DNA of 64,000 nucleotides from Prevotella corporis DSM 18810 = JCM 8529 (GTDB lineage: Bacteria > Bacteroidota > Bacteroidia > Bacteroidales > Bacteroidaceae): NCBI RefSeq assembly GCF_000430525.1, contig NZ_AUME01000002.1, positions 154,545 through 218,544 on the forward strand, written 5' to 3'. Below, piece after piece: positions 18,125 to 26,778 of the stretch. Position numbers and translations under genes: made by a program. The stretch's first letter is position 1. Every line of letters begins with the position of its first letter. The notes below the pieces were generated by a model. It saw only the letters and a program-made list of their open reading frames with translations, did not search any database and had not been told where the DNA came from.

Positions 18125-18315
18125 GAGTCAAACCGTGCCATTGTGAATCTTCCCGCCCATCATCTGAAAGCTGTCGGCGCAGCCATTTCTCCTGATGATG
18201 GTGTGAACCCCACGGTCTTGTGTCCGATTCTGCCTTTGCTTCCTCCCACATCCCAACTCCAGTGAACGTAAAAATTCTTTACAATGCTAAGCAATCTTTT
18301 TTCATCTATAATAAA

Positions 18316-18455
18316 TTGATAATCAGTATATTATATTTTGATACGCAAAACCTTACCTATTAGCTCTCAAAAGCTCACCTTTTGCATGGCGATAGCTGAC
18401 CTTTGGGCTCATCGAAGGTCAGTTATGACGTTCCGTTTGCGAAAATATTTTACAA
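18316..18455 (+). repeat. 140-bp composite intergenic element, copy 3
   Basis: Box A TTGATAATCAGT (18316-18327), 20 bp spacer, four 22-bp units at 18348, 18370, 18392 and 18414 (the first strongly degenerate), 14 bp spacer, box B GAAAATATTTTACAA (18441-18455). This copy has the best-preserved pair of boxes. Units 3 and 4 form a 12-bp stem with one G.U pair (18392-18403 with 18415-18426). Confidence 0.88.
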
Positions 18456-18614
18456 TTGCACGGGAGTGCCTCTTTGTTGTGGCCTGAACACATCTTTCCT
18501 CATACGTTATACATGCCTTCATCACTAAAGTTGTGTCGTTTTCCATCTGTTGATGGGCTATGTTTAGGATTTTCACTGATTGATCAATGTTCCTTCACTT
18601 TTACTTTGTTTTTA

Positions 18615-18645
18615 TTTGTTGGCAGATTCATTTTTTATACCTTTG
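18615..18645 (+). promoter_or_regulatory. Promoter of the lipoprotein gene at 18673
   Basis: TTTG at 18615-18618 and TACCTTTG at 18638-18645, spaced by 19 bp. Transcription should start near 18652, leaving a leader of about 20 nt. Confidence 0.75.
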
Positions 18646-18672
18646 TAGGAGTTTTTAATCAATCAAATACTT

Positions 18673-19626
18673 ATGAGAAAAACATTATCACTATTGTTTG
18701 CTGCTGTTTTGGCGATAGGAACCTCTTCCTGTCAGAAGGCTGTGCTGGACGATTCCGACCAGTCGGACACCAAAAAGCGCACCTTCCGCAATGTTTCCCT
18801 GTTGATGGATGAAGAATTCGTTACCATTTCCGAAACGCTTATGACACGAAGCGTCACCGAAGGAAAGGTCTATGCTGTCAATGTTTACGAGAAGAAGGCA
18901 GGTGCGAAGTCGTATGCCAAGTATGCCTATGGCCTCTTCACCGACCCTTCGCAGATGAATATCATGCTGACCGAAGGCAATCTCTACCGTTTCGAGTGCC
19001 TGATTGTCACCAACAACGAGGATGCCGTGTATCATAAGGATGGCGAATACCTTGCACCTTTTCTGCACGGGCGCTCCAATGCGCCAACAAAGGCAGAGAA
19101 CAAGTTTGTCAAGTCAACGTCAGCCAATCTCTCACACATCACGGAGGGAAATACGAACCTCACCGATTCGAAAGTCGTCATGTACCCAAGGGCTTACAAA
19201 CACTATGGAGTGGTAGAGGATTTCGACCCATCTACGGGCACGAAGGTGACAATAGCGGCTCGCAGGGCTGTTTTCGGACTGCATTTGGTTGTCACTCCGC
19301 CATCAGAGGGTAAGCTTGACATCACCTATCTTTATAATACGCTCACGGTTGCCTCAACCGACGCTCTGTACGACCATGCTTCTGTGTTCTCTTTCAACCA
19401 AATTGTACCGGCCAGTGCTGAGGGATATGAGGGTAAAGTGGAACTCACACTTGATTGGGAAAAGGCTGATGGAACCGTCATAAATTCAAAAAAAGTGATC
19501 ACTATCAAGCGCAACGTTATGACGAAAGTCGCCATCGACGTGAAAGGGCCTGACCCTACGACTATCGATATTGACGAGGAGGGGGGGCAGATGGGCAACG
19601 AGACTGTAGAATGGCATGTGGAATAA
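18673..19626 (+). CDS. Surface or periplasmic lipoprotein, possibly fimbrillin-related
   Basis: 317 residues with a lipoprotein signal: MRKTLSLLFAAVLAIGTSSC, lipid attachment at Cys-20. The mature part is beta-rich with a first segment ending in FRNVSLLMDEEFVTI, a central region (VYAVNVYEKKAGAKSYAKYAYGLF, TEGNLYRFECLIV) and a C-terminal second domain. This layout of two immunoglobulin-like beta domains after a lipid anchor resembles FimB/Mfa2-type fimbrial anchor or minor proteins of Bacteroidales, but no diagnostic motif was found, so the functional label is a guess. It is transcribed alone from its own promoter. The tail is acidic and glycine-rich (DIDEEGGQMGNE). Confidence 0.6.
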   Translation: MRKTLSLLFAAVLAIGTSSCQKAVLDDSDQSDTKKRTFRNVSLLMDEEFVTISETLMTRSVTEGKVYAVNVYEKKAGAKSYAKYAYGLFTDPSQMNIMLTEGNLYRFECLIVTNNEDAVYHKDGEYLAPFLHGRSNAPTKAENKFVKSTSANLSHITEGNTNLTDSKVVMYPRAYKHYGVVEDFDPSTGTKVTIAARRAVFGLHLVVTPPSEGKLDITYLYNTLTVASTDALYDHASVFSFNQIVPASAEGYEGKVELTLDWEKADGTVINSKKVITIKRNVMTKVAIDVKGPDPTTIDIDEEGGQMGNETVEWHVE

Positions 19627-19693
19627 TTCTAAAATTTAAGCTTCCTTTCCTTATATCGCACTGAATCATGAACCGATTATCAATTAAATTCGT

Positions 19694-19701
19694 TATCTTT
19701 G
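19694..19701 (+). promoter_or_regulatory. -7 promoter element of ruvB
   Basis: TATCTTTG, a full match, 24 bp upstream of the ruvB ATG. Confidence 0.6.
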
Positions 19702-19725
19702 CAGAAATAAACAAGTAACGAACAC

Positions 19726-20763
19726 ATGGATGAAGATTTCGATATAAGGGAAGAAAGGCTCTCTTCGGCCGAGAAGGAGTTTGAAAACGCTTTGCGCCCA
19801 CCCAAATTCGATGATTTCAGCGGACAAAATAACGTTGTCGAGAACTTGCGGGTCTTTGTTGAGGCGGCCAAATACCGTGGTGAGCCACTCGACCACACCT
19901 TGTTGCATGGCCCTCCTGGACTGGGAAAGACCACGTTGAGCAACATCATTGCCAACGAATTGGGGGTAGGGTTTAAGATTACTTCAGGACCTGTACTCGA
20001 TAAACCTGGCGATTTGGCGGGCATTCTCACATCTCTCGAACCCAATGACGTGCTCTTTATCGACGAAATCCACCGCCTGTCACCCGTCGTTGAGGAGTAT
20101 CTCTACTCGGCTATGGAGGATTATCGCATCGATATCATGATAGACAAGGGCCCTTCGGCACGCTCCATTCAGATAGACCTTAATCCTTTCACGCTCGTCG
20201 CTGCCACAACACGCAGCGGACTCTTGACGGCGCCACTCAGAGCAAGGTTCGGCATCAATCTGCACCTTGAGTATTACGATCCGGAGACTCTCCAGAAAAT
20301 CATCCGTCGCTCGGCTCGGCTGCTCAATGTGCCAATCAAGGACGATGCCGCCGTTGAAATTGCGCGCCGTTCGCGTGGCACACCGCGTATCTGTAATTCA
20401 CTCCTGCGTCGCGTTCGTGACTTTGCGCAGGTCAAAGGCAACGGAACCATCGACAATAACATAGCGCAGAGTTCGCTTCAGTCATTGCACATCGACCAGT
20501 ATGGCCTCGATGAAATTGACAACAAGATACTGCTGACAATCATCGATAAGTTCAGGGGAGGTCCGGTGGGAGTATCGACCATCGCCACAGCCATCGGCGA
20601 GGATGCTGGAACACTGGAAGAGGTCTATGAGCCCTTCCTTATCATGGAGGGATTCATCAAGCGCACGTCTCGCGGACGCATGGCAACACCACTCGCCTAT
20701 GAGCATTTGGGACGCAATATGCTGGGCTCTGCGGCCGTAGAACCGAATCTTTTTGATTTGTAA
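19726..20763 (+). CDS. ruvB: Holliday junction branch migration ATPase RuvB
   Basis: 345 residues. RuvB hexamers pump DNA through the RuvA-bound Holliday junction. AAA+ motifs are intact: Walker [12 protein letters not shown] (about residue 62), Walker [10 protein letters not shown] (about 110), sensor 1 region [19 protein letters not shown], and a C-terminal winged helix ending with [17 protein letters not shown]. Length is normal for the family. ruvA and ruvC are not adjacent. It has its own promoter and a likely terminator at 20774-20825. Confidence 0.98.
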   Translation: MDEDFDIREERLSSAEKEFENALRPPKFDDFSGQNNVVENLRVFVEAAKYRGEPLDHTLLHGPPGLGKTTLSNIIANELGVGFKITSGPVLDKPGDLAGILTSLEPNDVLFIDEIHRLSPVVEEYLYSAMEDYRIDIMIDKGPSARSIQIDLNPFTLVAATTRSGLLTAPLRARFGINLHLEYYDPETLQKIIRRSARLLNVPIKDDAAVEIARRSRGTPRICNSLLRRVRDFAQVKGNGTIDNNIAQSSLQSLHIDQYGLDEIDNKILLTIIDKFRGGPVGVSTIATAIGEDAGTLEEVYEPFLIMEGFIKRTSRGRMATPLAYEHLGRNMLGSAAVEPNLFDL

Positions 20764-20773
20764 ATACCATTGA

Positions 20774-20825
20774 CGGGAATGTGGAAGTGGGCAGTCTTAT
20801 CCCCGTTCCCGAACGTTCTTTTTAA
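20774..20825 (+). terminator. Probable terminator of ruvB
   Basis: CGGGAATGTGG at 20774 pairs imperfectly (9 of 11) with CCCCGTTCCCG at 20801-20811, followed after a few bases by a T-rich run. Confidence 0.55.
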
Positions 20826-21021
20826 CGAAACTGACTTATAGTCAGTACTTTGGCTTTGCTTTTCGTTGCGCAATCTATGCCATGTAGGTAGCACTTTAGG
20901 CCTAAGACAACAACTTTTCTCACTCATCTTGATATTTTTTTGAACTTTCTTGCCACAAAAGGTCCGCATTTTCCGTCTATATAATTGTAAACGCAATAAA
21001 AAACCTTTAACAAAAAGACGT

Positions 21022-21492
21022 ATGAAATCAATTATCATCGCCCTTGCGCTCCTCGCAACCAGTTTGACAGGTTGGGCACAAACAATCAATGACGTATTCA
21101 AGAAATTCAAAGAGATGGAGAATGTCACTTACGTGAATATACCCAAGTCGGTCGTAGGCATGGCATTGAAATCTGCTGGCAAAGATACCGTGGCGAATTG
21201 GGCTGATAAAATTGACGCCATTCAGATTCTTTCATTGGAAGAGGCCTCGGTAAGCACCAAGCAATTGTTCAACGCCGAAGTCAAAAAGCTGGACACCAGC
21301 GGCTATGAGGACATGATTAAGGTCAACTCCGATGGCGAAAAGGTGAGGATTCTGACCAAAGGGACAGAGAAAATCATCAACAGTTTGATAATCTTTGCCA
21401 TAGATGAGAATGACTGTGCTCTGGTAAAGATTGACGGGCGCATAGCTCCTGACGAGGTAAATGCCATTGTTGACAACCAAACACGAAACTAA
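21022..21492 (+). CDS. DUF4252 family protein (1 of 3)
   Basis: 156 residues starting at the ATG at 21022, which gives a signal peptide (MKSIIIALALLATSLTGWAQ). The mature domain begins with INDVFKKFKEMENVTYVNIPKSVV and matches DUF4252: short secreted Bacteroidota proteins with a conserved (Y/F)VxI-x-K start and an end like CALVKIDGRI. Function is unknown. It opens a cluster of DUF4252, DUF4252, ECF sigma factor, probable anti-sigma factor, DUF4252. The second gene begins 10 bp downstream. A role as target or sensor input of the sigma factor is inferred from position only. Confidence 0.85.
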   Translation: MKSIIIALALLATSLTGWAQTINDVFKKFKEMENVTYVNIPKSVVGMALKSAGKDTVANWADKIDAIQILSLEEASVSTKQLFNAEVKKLDTSGYEDMIKVNSDGEKVRILTKGTEKIINSLIIFAIDENDCALVKIDGRIAPDEVNAIVDNQTRN

Positions 21493-21502
21493 CACCTTGC
21501 TT

Positions 21503-22009
21503 ATGAGACGGTTATTATTGTCAATAGTTGTTGTTTTCAGTGTCGGTTTTGCAGCCGCAGCTCAGCAATACAACTGTGATGGGGTATCAGACCTGTTCAG
21601 GGATTTCAAGTATTGTAAGAAAGCAGAGTATGTTCACGTACCAAAATTGCTGCTGAAGGTCGTCTCTGCCGTGGTAAAAGACGATGACCCAGAGGTGAAG
21701 AAGGTGCTGAAGGTCATCTCTTCGGTAAGAACTCTCGACTTGGAGGCTTGCTCTCCTGACGTGAAACAACAGTTTTTACAAAGGGTTAAGAAGCTGAAAA
21801 CTAATGGTTACGAAGAAATCGTGCGCCAAAAGACCAGAGATGAGCACACATTGGTGATGGTTAAGACGAAGAAAGATTATATTCGCCAGCTCGTCGTTGT
21901 CAGTTGCGATGTCGAGGACTGCGCATTGGTGCAGATAAAGGGTAAGATTCGCCCCGAAGATGTAGAGGAAATCATCGAAAACAGAAAGAAAATATCTGCC
22001 AAAAGATAA
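21503..22009 (+). CDS. DUF4252 family protein (2 of 3)
   Basis: 168 residues from the ATG at 21503, with a signal peptide (MRRLLLSIVVVFSVGFAAAAQ). The mature part shows the same pattern as its neighbour: GVSDLFRDFKYCKKAEYVHVPKLLLKVV at the start, VRTLDLEACSPDVKQQF in the middle and DCALVQIKGKIRPEDVEEII at the end. It differs by a lysine-rich insert (VVKDDDPEVKKVLKV). The ECF sigma gene starts 11 bp downstream, so the genes are probably co-transcribed. Function unknown. Confidence 0.85.
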   Translation: MRRLLLSIVVVFSVGFAAAAQQYNCDGVSDLFRDFKYCKKAEYVHVPKLLLKVVSAVVKDDDPEVKKVLKVISSVRTLDLEACSPDVKQQFLQRVKKLKTNGYEEIVRQKTRDEHTLVMVKTKKDYIRQLVVVSCDVEDCALVQIKGKIRPEDVEEIIENRKKISAKR

Positions 22010-22020
22010 ACCTGTCCTGT

Positions 22021-22521
22021 ATGGAGGCTTCACAATTCAAATCTCTCTTCTTGCCTTGCCACCACAAACTCTATGCTGTGGCATGGCGTTTGACGGGCAA
22101 TAGTCAGGCGGCAGAGGATTTAGTGCAGGAGACTTATCTGCGATTGTGGACCAAGCGTCACCAGATTGCAGATATAGAGAATGCCGAAGCCTACAGCATT
22201 TCCGTACTTCGGCGCCAGTTTTACGACGTAAAAAGGGCCAATCGCATACAAGAGGCGGCATTGGACATCGGTCAAATGGCAGTCGGAGCATCAACGGAAA
22301 TCCACCAGCGGTTAGAGGCTGCCGACGAATGCGAGCGCATAAAGCGGATGATCGCCCAACTTCCTGACCCGCAAGGTAGAGTTATGCTGATGCGGGATGT
22401 CGAAGACAAGCCCTATAAAGAAATCAGTGCTGTGACGGGACTTACGGAAGTGAACATCCGTTCCATACTAAGCCGTGCACGAAAACGAATCAGAGAACAG
22501 ATAAAGGAGATGAAACAATGA
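22021..22521 (+). CDS. ECF-type RNA polymerase sigma factor
   Basis: 166 residues with two sigma-70 regions: region 2 (about 10-80; YAVAWRLTGNSQAAEDLVQETYLRLW, which contacts the -10 region and core polymerase) and region 4 (about 105-160; MLMRDVEDKPYKEISAVTGLTEVNIRSILSRARKRIREQ, a helix-turn-helix for the -35 region). There is no region 1.1 or 3, so it belongs to the extracytoplasmic function group. The following gene overlaps by four bases (ATGA) and encodes a single-span membrane protein that is probably its anti-sigma factor. The linked DUF4252 genes are likely members of its regulon. Confidence 0.92.
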   Translation: MEASQFKSLFLPCHHKLYAVAWRLTGNSQAAEDLVQETYLRLWTKRHQIADIENAEAYSISVLRRQFYDVKRANRIQEAALDIGQMAVGASTEIHQRLEAADECERIKRMIAQLPDPQGRVMLMRDVEDKPYKEISAVTGLTEVNIRSILSRARKRIREQIKEMKQ

Positions 22522-23009
22522 GAACTACCGATGAAATAAGGGAATTGATTGAACGGTTTTATGATGGAATGACCGATGAAGCCGAGGAAAAATGGCTGAA
22601 AACGTATTTCAGCAGTGGAGAGGTTGCCGAGGAATTGAAGTCGGAAAAGACCATGTTTCTTGCCTTGCAACAGGTTGACGTCTCAGCTCCGGCGCAACTG
22701 GAAAAACGCATTGAAAGACAAATCAACCAATGGAATATGGTTGATATGTCAGCCCGACGAACCGCTACCCGCCTCAATCTGCGTTGGATAGTGGGCATAG
22801 CGGCCAGCCTGATTCTACTTTTCAGCGTTGGAATTTTCATCTATCATCAGGAAAAAGAAGCCCAGTTGACCCACATCGAGCCAACCGACACCTACGATAA
22901 CCCGGAGGATGCCTATGCCGAAGCTAACCGAGCATTGTTGAAATTCTCGAAAAGCTTGAACAAAGGCTTAGAGAAAGTAGAAGATGTAACGAACAAACAA
23001 ATAGATTAA
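22518..23009 (+). CDS. Probable membrane anti-sigma factor
   Basis: 163 residues. A cytoplasmic N-terminal part (RELIERFYDGMTDEAEEKWLKTYF, resembling the start of other Bacteroidota anti-sigma-like proteins), one membrane helix (LRWIVGIAASLILLFSVGIFIY, about residues 93-114) and a short periplasmic tail of about 48 residues rich in acidic residues. The four-base overlap with the sigma gene implies translational coupling. No FecR domain is present, and the tail is too short for one, so it is not the SusC/FecR type. A similar gene follows the second ECF factor at 40706. Anti-sigma role is inferred from context and topology. Confidence 0.7.
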   Translation: MRTTDEIRELIERFYDGMTDEAEEKWLKTYFSSGEVAEELKSEKTMFLALQQVDVSAPAQLEKRIERQINQWNMVDMSARRTATRLNLRWIVGIAASLILLFSVGIFIYHQEKEAQLTHIEPTDTYDNPEDAYAEANRALLKFSKSLNKGLEKVEDVTNKQID

Positions 23010-23013
23010 TGAC

Positions 23014-23469
23014 ATGAAAAGAATATTGCTTTTGCTCTTACTCAGCACCATCAGTAGCCTGACGTTTGCTCAAAAGGCGCTATTCGACAAGTATGAGGAT
23101 GTTAATGGTGTCACGACTGTTTATATTTCAAAGGCCATGCTACGCATGATGAGGAACTTGCCGACAGGTAATCGTGATATTTCGAAGATATCCGGCAAAC
23201 TCGACCGTCTGCAGATTCTCGATTGTGAACGACCTTCGCTGATTCCAGGCATTAGGAAAACTGCCATCAGCTATTTCAATCGAATGAAATACGAGGTAGT
23301 GATGCAAGTGAGAGAAGGCGGCGAAAACGTTATTATCTACGAGAAACGATATGGGAATGGTAAGAATGAGTTTGTGCTATTGAGTTCGGAAAAGGACGAG
23401 TTGAGCATCATCAATGTCTTCGGAAATGTATCTTTGAAGGATATTCAGTCCATTGCAGGAGGCAAATAA
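23014..23469 (+). CDS. DUF4252 family protein (3 of 3)
   Basis: 151 residues with a signal peptide (MKRILLLLLLSTISSLTFAQ). The mature protein starts with LFDKYEDVNGVTTVYISKAMLRMM and contains KLDRLQILDCERPSL and, at the end, ELSIINVFGNVSLKDIQSI, the DUF4252 pattern also seen in the first two genes of the cluster. It follows the anti-sigma gene by 4 bp, which places it in the same transcript. The C-terminal hydrophobic strand lacks the DCALV motif of the other two. Function unknown. Confidence 0.85.
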   Translation: MKRILLLLLLSTISSLTFAQKALFDKYEDVNGVTTVYISKAMLRMMRNLPTGNRDISKISGKLDRLQILDCERPSLIPGIRKTAISYFNRMKYEVVMQVREGGENVIIYEKRYGNGKNEFVLLSSEKDELSIINVFGNVSLKDIQSIAGGK

Positions 23470-23482
23470 TCAGCAAACATAA

Positions 23483-23514
23483 TTTGGTAATATAGCAGAA
23501 ATAGCTTACTTTTG
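23483..23514 (+). promoter_or_regulatory. Promoter of coaD
   Basis: TTTG at 23483-23486 and TACTTTTG at 23507-23514 with a 20-bp spacer. The transcript would start near 23521. Confidence 0.7.
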
Positions 23515-23516
23515 CA

Positions 23517-23545
23517 GGGAGTTCACTTTCGTGTGCTCCCTTTTA
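23517..23545 (+). terminator. Hairpin with T-run, probable end of the DUF4252 operon
   Basis: GGGAG and CTCCC arms with an inner CAC/GTG pairing, followed by TTTTATATTT. The left arm starts before the expected coaD transcription start, so it can only fold in read-through RNA from the upstream operon. Confidence 0.5.
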
Positions 23546-23560
23546 TATTTAAATGAAGCA

Positions 23561-24052
23561 ATGATAACAGGTTTATTTGTAGGCAGTTTCGACCCATTCA
23601 CCATCGGACACGATTCGATAGTGCGCCGAGCTTTGCCCCTTTTCGATAGAATCGTCATCGGGATAGGCATCAATGAGCGCAAACAGTATATGCGCCCAGT
23701 TGATGAACGCATAGCCGGCATTCGGGAACTGTATGCCAATGAGCCGAAAATCGAGGTGAAAGCCTACAGCGATCTTGTGGTTGACTTCGCCCGACGCGAG
23801 CAAGCGCAGTGTCTTATTAAAGGTGTGCGCAGCGTGAAGGACTTCGAGTACGAGCGTGAACAGGCCGATATCAACCGAGAATTGAGCGGATTGGAGACCC
23901 TTTTGCTATTTGCCGAACCGCAGTATGAGAGCGTCAGTTCGAGCATGGTTCGCGAGCTCATCCATTTCGGTTGCGATGTGAGCCGTTTTCTGCCGGGAAC
24001 GGATGGGGTAAACCGGTCTGAGGCGCCTCGTGAGGGCAACAAAAACAAATGA
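23561..24052 (+). CDS. coaD: Phosphopantetheine adenylyltransferase
   Basis: 163 residues from the ATG at 23561. It transfers AMP to 4'-phosphopantetheine, the penultimate step of coenzyme A synthesis. The nucleotidyltransferase motif is FVGSFDPFTIGHDSIVRRAL (the T-x-G-H motif as TIGH), and the second signature VSSSMVREL lies near residue 129. Length is typical. The upstream in-frame GTG is rejected since ATG gives the standard MITGLFVGSFDP start. ybeY follows 4 bp later. The last twenty residues (DGVNRSEAPREGNKNK) look dispensable. Confidence 0.96.
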   Translation: MITGLFVGSFDPFTIGHDSIVRRALPLFDRIVIGIGINERKQYMRPVDERIAGIRELYANEPKIEVKAYSDLVVDFARREQAQCLIKGVRSVKDFEYEREQADINRELSGLETLLLFAEPQYESVSSSMVRELIHFGCDVSRFLPGTDGVNRSEAPREGNKNK

Positions 24053-24056
24053 GAAT

Positions 24057-24473
24057 ATGATTACCTATAACGCAGAGGATGTAAAACTTCCCAAAATCAG
24101 AAAGCGTGACACAACGAGTTGGATCAAAGCTGTCGCAGCCATGCACGACCGTAAGGTGGGTGAAATCGGATATATGTTTGTCAGCGATGAGAAGATACTT
24201 GAGGTGAACAACCAGTACCTTGGTCATGACTACTATACGGACATCATCACGTTCGATTACTGCGAGGGAGATATTCTCAACGGCGACATTGTGATCTCGC
24301 TTGATACGGTGCGCACCAATGCTGAAAAATTCGGCAAGACCTATGAGGAAGAACTCAATCGGGTCATCATCCACGGTGTGCTTCATCTCTGTGGAATCAA
24401 CGACAAGGGCCCTGGTGAGCGAGAAATCATGGAGGATAACGAAAACAAGGCGCTGGCATTATTGGAAAAATAG
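24057..24473 (+). CDS. ybeY: Endoribonuclease YbeY (rRNA maturation factor)
   Basis: 138 residues from the ATG at 24057. A zinc-dependent RNase of 16S rRNA 3' maturation and ribosome quality control. The metal motif reads IHGVLHLCGINDKG: two histidines of HxxxHxxGxxH are kept, while the third position is D-K in place of D-H, a variant I associate with Bacteroidota YbeY. The DDLVNxxxLGHDYYTDIITF-like region (NNQYLGHDYYTDIITFDY) is typical. It forms a tight pair with coaD. The start at 24030 would overlap coaD and add nine residues without family likeness. Confidence 0.93.
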   Translation: MITYNAEDVKLPKIRKRDTTSWIKAVAAMHDRKVGEIGYMFVSDEKILEVNNQYLGHDYYTDIITFDYCEGDILNGDIVISLDTVRTNAEKFGKTYEEELNRVIIHGVLHLCGINDKGPGEREIMEDNENKALALLEK

Positions 24474-24636
24474 GCTGTGTCTGCTCTTCCGTTTGTTCAA
24501 AATCAAGCGTATTCATCGGTCGGATGATGCTATTTCTCACTTTTTTTGACGTATGATGACTACCAAAAGAACGATGCCTGATGAAGTCTTGGGTGAATGC
24601 TCTTAAAGTATTTCAACGGCCAATCGGAAGTGATGA

Positions 24637-24776
24637 ATGTAAAATATTTTCGGCATTGCTTATGGATACCTCAGCTTTCGAATCGCAAAAGATGAACTTT
24701 CGCATTGCAAAAGGTGAGCTATCGCCACGCCATAGCTCACCTTTTATCGATCAAAATCTATTTTATTGAAAATAAG
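24637..24776 (-). repeat. 140-bp composite intergenic element, copy 4
   Basis: Reverse orientation: box B ATGTAAAATATTTTC (24637-24651), 14 bp, units at 24666, 24688, 24710 and 24732, 20 bp from the last core, box A ATTGAAAATAAG (24765-24776). Units 3 and 4 form a perfect 14-bp stem (24709-24722 with 24732-24745), using core bases different from copies 1 and 6. Confidence 0.88.
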
Positions 24777-24903
24777 TTACTTATAAAATACAACCCCAAT
24801 TCTGTTACTGTAATGATTTTTTACTATTGCGTTGATTTCTGAACTCTCTGTTTCGATGTGCCGAGCCGATAGGGGCTTTGTCGTATGAAACCCCTTTCAG
24901 CCA

Positions 24904-24948
24904 ATAAAAAAAACGGCCAATTCATGTCGTAGATGAATGGGCCGTTTT
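24904..24948 (-). terminator. Terminator of the S41 protease gene
   Basis: On the minus strand AAACGGCC-C-ATTCAT pairs with ATGAAT-T-GGCCGTTT and is followed by a run of T. One internal mismatch. Confidence 0.85.
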
Positions 24949-24972
24949 GAATTTCCCTTTTATTCCTATCCG

Positions 24973-26628
24973 TTAGTTGGGCAATGGCTTGCCCACAACT
25001 TCGAGTGCTTTTTTCACTATGTCGCTTTCCTCGTTCCAAATTCTGAAATATTCGTTCATGTTCCAAATGTCTCTGGCAACGAGCGATTTGATTTGCAGCT
25101 TGATGTATGCGATGGTTCGTTCCCGTTCAGCATCGTCGGTAGGCTCGATCTTCTGTTTCTTTCCTTCGGCCACGATGTTCTGAATGAGATTCTCAGGCAC
25201 TTCATAGCTCTTCACGAAAGCATCGAAGGCCTTGTATTTCGCCCTAAGGCTCTTGCGGTTGGTGTCAACGTATTTCAAGTAAGCGTCCATGATAATGTTC
25301 TTGACAGCTAACTGCCGGTGAAACCTTGTGAATTTCATTGTGTCGAGTGGCACGAAGTAGTCGGGCATTATGCCTCCTCCGCCATATACCAGACGATGCT
25401 TGCGCACGGTGTAGTACTTCAGCGAATCGTCGAAGTGGATGCTGTCGGGATTGGTGAGCTCTCCGTGCTTCAGACGTTTCTCAAGGTCCATCGCATAGTC
25501 TTCTTGGTCACCTTTTTTGTAAGGTTTCTGAATGCAACGGCCACTTGGTATGTAGTAATGGGCCACTGTGAGTCGAATCATGCTTCCGTCAGGTAGGTTG
25601 AAAGGTCGCTGCACGAGTCCTTTTCCAAAGGTACGGCGGCCGATTACTACGGCACGGTCGTTGTCCATCAAAGCTCCTGAGACAATTTCGGCAGCAGAGG
25701 CCGACAATTCGTTAACGAGGACATATACGCTGATGTTCTGCAGTTTGCCGTTGCCTCTGGCCTTGAATTCCTGACGTGCCACTCGGCGTCCCTCCGTATA
25801 GACAATCATGTCGTTATCGCGCAGGAACTCGTTGGCAATCTGAACGGCTGACTGTAGGTATCCTCCGCCATTATCTTGCAAATCAAGGATGAGGTTGGTC
25901 ATTCCCTTTTGTTTCAGCGAGTCAACGGCGCTTATGAACTCGTCGTAGGTTTTTGCTCCGAAGCTCTCCAGTCTGATATAGCCTATTCCTGGACGAATCA
26001 TGTACGAGGCATTCAACGTGTGAATAGGAATCTTGGCACGTGTGACGATGAAGTTGAGCTTGTTTTTGACGCCTCTTCTCACAATGCCTATTTTCACTTT
26101 CGTACCTTTCTTGCCCCGAAGCCTTTTCATTATTTCCGTCCTCGCCATCTTCACGCCGGCGATGAGTGTGTCGTCAACCATCACTATGCGGTCGCCGGCA
26201 ACGATTCCCACTTTCTCTGACGGGCCGTTCACCACTGGCTGTATCACCACCAGTGTGTCGGCAATCATGTTGAACTGGATACCGATACCCTCAAAGTCAC
26301 CTTGCAGCGGCTCGTTCATCTCCTTCGTCTCCTTGGCATTGGTGTAAGTGGAGTGGGGGTCAAGCCCTTTGAGCATCCCCTTAATAGCATCCTCAGCCAG
26401 TTTGGTCTCATCTACTTTGTCAACGTAGAAGTTTGAGATGGCAATCTCGGCCATCTGCAGCTTGCGGAGGGGTGAATCGCCGCTAAGGTTCAGGCTTATT
26501 TGCGCCGACAAAGGTAAGAGGATGAATAAGAAAAGGATGGTGAGTGCTCCCCGGTTGCAGTACTGTGAGGAGATGGGTGCGGATAGAGACTGCACCCTAT
26601 TTGGATTATTTATAGCATGATTGTTCAT
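24973..26628 (-). CDS. C-terminal processing peptidase, S41 family
   Basis: 551 residues, exported (hydrophobic segment TILFLFILLPLSAQ near residues 30-43). Periplasmic serine protease that trims C-termini or degrades misfolded proteins. It has an N-terminal helical region, a PDZ domain (GIGIQFNMIADTLVVIQPVVNGPSEKVGIVAGDRIVMVDDT read in parts, about residues 115-175), and the catalytic core with the serine in NELSASAAEIVSGAL and the lysine in RRTFGKGLVQ, the Ser-Lys dyad. The C-terminal helical extension is typical of Prc/CtpA-like proteins of Bacteroidota. The coaD - S41 protease - topoisomerase IV B neighbourhood is common in this phylum. Confidence 0.93.
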   Translation of the reverse strand: MNNHAINNPNRVQSLSAPISSQYCNRGALTILFLFILLPLSAQISLNLSGDSPLRKLQMAEIAISNFYVDKVDETKLAEDAIKGMLKGLDPHSTYTNAKETKEMNEPLQGDFEGIGIQFNMIADTLVVIQPVVNGPSEKVGIVAGDRIVMVDDTLIAGVKMARTEIMKRLRGKKGTKVKIGIVRRGVKNKLNFIVTRAKIPIHTLNASYMIRPGIGYIRLESFGAKTYDEFISAVDSLKQKGMTNLILDLQDNGGGYLQSAVQIANEFLRDNDMIVYTEGRRVARQEFKARGNGKLQNISVYVLVNELSASAAEIVSGALMDNDRAVVIGRRTFGKGLVQRPFNLPDGSMIRLTVAHYYIPSGRCIQKPYKKGDQEDYAMDLEKRLKHGELTNPDSIHFDDSLKYYTVRKHRLVYGGGGIMPDYFVPLDTMKFTRFHRQLAVKNIIMDAYLKYVDTNRKSLRAKYKAFDAFVKSYEVPENLIQNIVAEGKKQKIEPTDDAERERTIAYIKLQIKSLVARDIWNMNEYFRIWNEESDIVKKALEVVGKPLPN

Positions 26629-26778
26629 TTGAAGTTTTCTCCCTTCAATCTTGTTTTGTGTTATTTATTTAAGTTCAGATGGATGGTTTGGTCAGCATCG
26701 GATAATGAATTAAGCTGTTTGGTGTGAAGACACCTTGTTGTAGGTGTTGCGTTGCGCCGTGTATTCGTCATCGAAAGA

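Larger units (their letters stand above)
18036..18672. other. 637-bp intergenic region after frdB
   Basis: Holds the frd terminator (18084-18124), about 190 bp without recognisable content, copy 3 of the 140-bp element (18316-18455) and the promoter of the lipoprotein gene at 18673. No gene is supported. Confidence 0.6.
24474..24972. other. 499-bp convergent region between ybeY and the S41 protease
   Basis: Contains copy 4 of the 140-bp element (24637-24776) and the terminator of the protease gene (24904-24948). The rest shows no gene. Confidence 0.6.

Noticed and set aside
18039..18251. 70-codon minus-strand frame after frdB
   Set aside because: It overlaps the frd terminator and has no family likeness.
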